Source: Rhodopseudomonas infernalis
GTDB taxonomy: Bacteria; Pseudomonadota; Alphaproteobacteria; Rhizobiales; Xanthobacteraceae
Assembly (NCBI RefSeq): GCF_022271405.1
Contig: NZ_JAJNAL010000023.1
Location: forward strand, 1 to 64,000
Length of the DNA stretch: 64,000 nucleotides
Direction: 5' to 3'
The translations under genes were made by a program, and so were the position numbers. The notes beneath the pieces were generated by a model. The model was not told where the DNA came from, did no database searches, and saw only the letters and a program-made list of their open reading frames with translations. Shown piece after piece: positions 62,062 through 64,000 of the stretch. Numbering within the stretch: position 1 is the first letter of the stretch; every line of letters begins with the position of its first letter.

Positions 62062-64000
62062 TCAGTCCTTGCGGCCGCCGGAGAGCTGCTCCTTGAGCGC
62101 AGCGAGTTTGGCGAACGGTGAGTTCGGATCGATCGGCCGATCGCGCTCGCGCGGCGGCGCGCTGGAATGCACCTGCCGGTGCGATCCGCCGCCCTGATTG
62201 TCGCGACCCTTGCCGCCCTTGTCGGAGAACTTGTCGCGGCCCTTGAAGCGCTCGCGCGGCGGACGGCCTTCGCCCTGCGCCTCACGACGCGGAGCACCCT
62301 CGCCGTCGCGGCGGTCTCGGCGGAAGTCCCCCTTGCCGCGGCGATTGCCCTGATCCGGCCGGTCCTGACGCGCGCCGGCTTCGCCGTCGGCATTCGCCTG
62401 ACCGCCCTGGCCCTGCTGCGAGCGGTTATTCGGACGCTTGTTACGATCGTGACGCGGGCGATGCTCATCCGAGCGGCCGCCCGGACGCCAGACTTCGACC
62501 AGATCCGGCTGCGGCTTGGCAGCTTCGGCGGCAGGTGCCGCTTCGGCGCTGGTCGCCTCAACAGCCGGCGCATCGGCAGTCGCCGTCTCGGTGGGAGCTT
62601 CGGTTGCGACCTCTGCTGCCGAAGACTCGGTCGCAGCGCCCTCGCCAGCCGGCGCCTCGGCTTCGGTCTGCGCCGCAGTCCCGGCCGAGCTGTCCTCGGC
62701 AGGCGCGGCTTCGGTCGGCTCGGCCGCCGCAGTCTCCTGGGCAACCGGCTCGGTCGGCGCTTCGGCCTGATCGGCAGAAGCAGCGTCCAGAGCCGCTTCC
62801 GGCGCCTCGGGGGTCGCCACCGACTCGAACGCGATCGCGCCGGCCAGAATGGCGTGGTCTTCGGCCGACAGCGTGGTGTCGGCGGCGGGTGTGGCCTCGG
62901 CTGCGGAGGCAGCTTCGGCCTGCGACGGCTGCGGCGTGGGAGCCTGCGGCAGCGGCGGCCGCTTTTCCATGCGATAGCCGAGCGCCTTCAGGATGGAGGC
63001 GAAGTCTTCGCCGGCCGAACCGGTCAGCGACGTCATCGCCTGCGTCACCACGAAGCTGCGGCCGTCGAACGCGCCAGCCGGCTTCTCTCCGGGCGCGCCT
63101 TCACGCCAGGCCAAGGCCGGGCGGATCAGGTCGGCCAAGCGCTCGAGAATATCGACGCGCACGGCGCGCTCGCCACACAGCTTGTAGCCGAGCGTCCGAT
63201 AGGCGTCGCGATCCAGCGCCTTGTCGATCGGAAACGAGGTGCGGCCGCTGCTGGCCAGATGCTGCGCGCCAGACAGCGCCGACATATCGACATTGTCGAG
63301 TTTCTGCGCCCAGAGCAGCGACGCCAGCGCGCGCGCCGCCGGCTTCAGCAGCGACGGGATGTAGATGTGATAGGCGCCGAACCGCACGCCGTATTTGCGC
63401 AGCGTGGCGCGCGACGGCTGGTCGAGGTCCTTCATCTCGGACGCGATCTTGCTGCGCTCGATCACGCCCAGCGACTCGATCAATTGAAACGCGATGCCGC
63501 GGCCGATGCCGGTGATGTCCTCGGCCTTGCCGAGTTCGAACAGCGGCCCGAGGATCTTCTCGATGTGGGTCTTGAGCCAGAGATCGAGCCGGGTCTGCAC
63601 GGCTTCGCGCGCCGCGCCGGCCAGACGATCGTCGGCGATGATGCGCAGCCGCGGCCGCAGCACGTCGTCGGAGCCGACCAGCCGCGCCACTGCGTCGCCG
63701 GTCCAGCGCACGAGGCCTTCCGAGGTCAGCACGAACTGCTCGTCGGGCGCGCCCGAAAGCTTCTCGGCGCGGGAGTCGATCTCGCCGGCCAGGGCCTTCT
63801 GCGCGGTCGCCTGCAAGGCCTTCGCATCGGATCCCGCTTCCGCCGCATCAGGGGCGAACGTAAACCCGTCGAGACGACCGATCACATGTCCTTCGACGAT
63901 GACCTCGCCGGTCTTACCAATTTCCGTATTCAACATCGTGTTTTCCCGCAGGCGGCGCATCAATACACTGGTCCGACGATCTACGAAACGTTCCGTAAGC
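62062..64000 (-). CDS. SUV3-like ATP-dependent RNA helicase, C-terminal part (partial)
   Basis: The frame stays open from the stop at 62062 to the right edge, so only the last 646 or so residues are seen and the start is outside. The visible part begins LTERFVDRRTSVLMRRL and then TGEVIVEGHVIGRLDGFTFAPD, as in the region after the helicase core of alphaproteobacterial SUV3-like helicases. Middle parts are FELGKAEDITGIGRGIAFQLIESLGV and KYGVRFGAYHIYIPSLLKPAARAL. From about the last 290 residues it is low complexity, first Ala/Glu/Pro-rich and acidic, then Arg/Gly/Asp-rich. It ends PFAKLAALKEQLSGGRKD. The helicase motifs themselves are not in the window. Confidence 0.82.
   Translation of the reverse strand, partial: LTERFVDRRTSVLMRRLRENTMLNTEIGKTGEVIVEGHVIGRLDGFTFAPDAAEAGSDAKALQATAQKALAGEIDSRAEKLSGAPDEQFVLTSEGLVRWTGDAVARLVGSDDVLRPRLRIIADDRLAGAAREAVQTRLDLWLKTHIEKILGPLFELGKAEDITGIGRGIAFQLIESLGVIERSKIASEMKDLDQPSRATLRKYGVRFGAYHIYIPSLLKPAARALASLLWAQKLDNVDMSALSGAQHLASSGRTSFPIDKALDRDAYRTLGYKLCGERAVRVDILERLADLIRPALAWREGAPGEKPAGAFDGRSFVVTQAMTSLTGSAGEDFASILKALGYRMEKRPPLPQAPTPQPSQAEAASAAEATPAADTTLSAEDHAILAGAIAFESVATPEAPEAALDAASADQAEAPTEPVAQETAAAEPTEAAPAEDSSAGTAAQTEAEAPAGEGAATESSAAEVATEAPTETATADAPAVEATSAEAAPAAEAAKPQPDLVEVWRPGGRSDEHRPRHDRNKRPNNRSQQGQGGQANADGEAGARQDRPDQGNRRGKGDFRRDRRDGEGAPRREAQGEGRPPRERFKGRDKFSDKGGKGRDNQGGGSHRQVHSSAPPRERDRPIDPNSPFAKLAALKEQLSGGRKD

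Overview
The window is a gene-dense, GC-rich stretch of an alphaproteobacterial chromosome. The closest match I recognise is a Nitrobacteraceae (Rhodopseudomonas/Bradyrhizobium-type) genome. I infer this from gene order (hslV-DUF2585-hslU, dnaQ-coaE-maf-PPSR, hemJ-rho, mnmE-mnmG-rsmG-parA-parB), from protein similarity by eye, and from abundant short palindromic intergenic repeats that I associate with this family. I see no phage, transposase, CRISPR or plasmid genes.

Layout. 1-5.0 kb: minus-strand histidine cluster hisB-DUF2628-hisH-hisA-hisF-hisE, ending in coaA. 5.1-7.7 kb: plus-strand hslV-DUF2585-hslU heat-shock protease. 8.1-14.7 kb: mostly minus-strand housekeeping genes (Smr protein, mltA, Tim44-like protein, dnaQ, coaE, maf, PPSR) with secB on the plus strand. 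14.7-15.2 kb: a non-coding gap with imperfect DnaA boxes, GANTC sites and an AT-rich tract, which is a candidate oriC. 15.2-24.6 kb: hemJ, rho, a PAP2 protein (minus strand), mnmE, mnmG, rsmG, parA and parB, with three perfect 16-bp parS sites. Together these look like the origin/partition region of the chromosome.

24.7-36.8 kb: metabolic genes. These are a PfkB kinase, an acyl-CoA synthetase and a class C beta-lactamase-like esterase, a semialdehyde dehydrogenase, and a tightly packed five-gene minus-strand unit. That unit encodes an ABC binding protein, ATPase and permease, a D-2-hydroxyacid dehydrogenase, and a secreted protein with two Inh-like domains. A creatininase-family gene diverges from it. 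37.1-44.5 kb: a porin combining two beta-barrels, a membrane-anchored glutamate-synthase-like flavoprotein and, divergent from it, a butted pair of a cyanophycin-synthetase-like ATP-grasp and a FolC-like Mur ligase. I consider this pair the best candidate for an undescribed biosynthetic system in the window. An MDR-family reductase follows. 44.5-47.5 kb: two divergent glycosyltransferase-like genes and tRNA-Arg(CCT).

47.9-55.3 kb: small stress/envelope proteins and then fatty-acyl/CoA catabolism genes (SDR, two paired acyl-CoA dehydrogenases, two enoyl-CoA hydratases, a VOC protein). A 229-bp tandem array lies here and copies the end of the VOC gene. 55.4-64.0 kb: a LivK-type binding protein, a secreted nuclease-like protein, an M48 lipoprotein protease with LysM, a NIPSNAP protein, a CarD regulator with a histone-H1-like tail, a 7Fe ferredoxin, an S4 protein, and the C-terminal part of a SUV3-like helicase that runs off the right edge.

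Starts were chosen from ribosome-binding sequences and family conservation. All functional names are by reading and memory; no database search was run.
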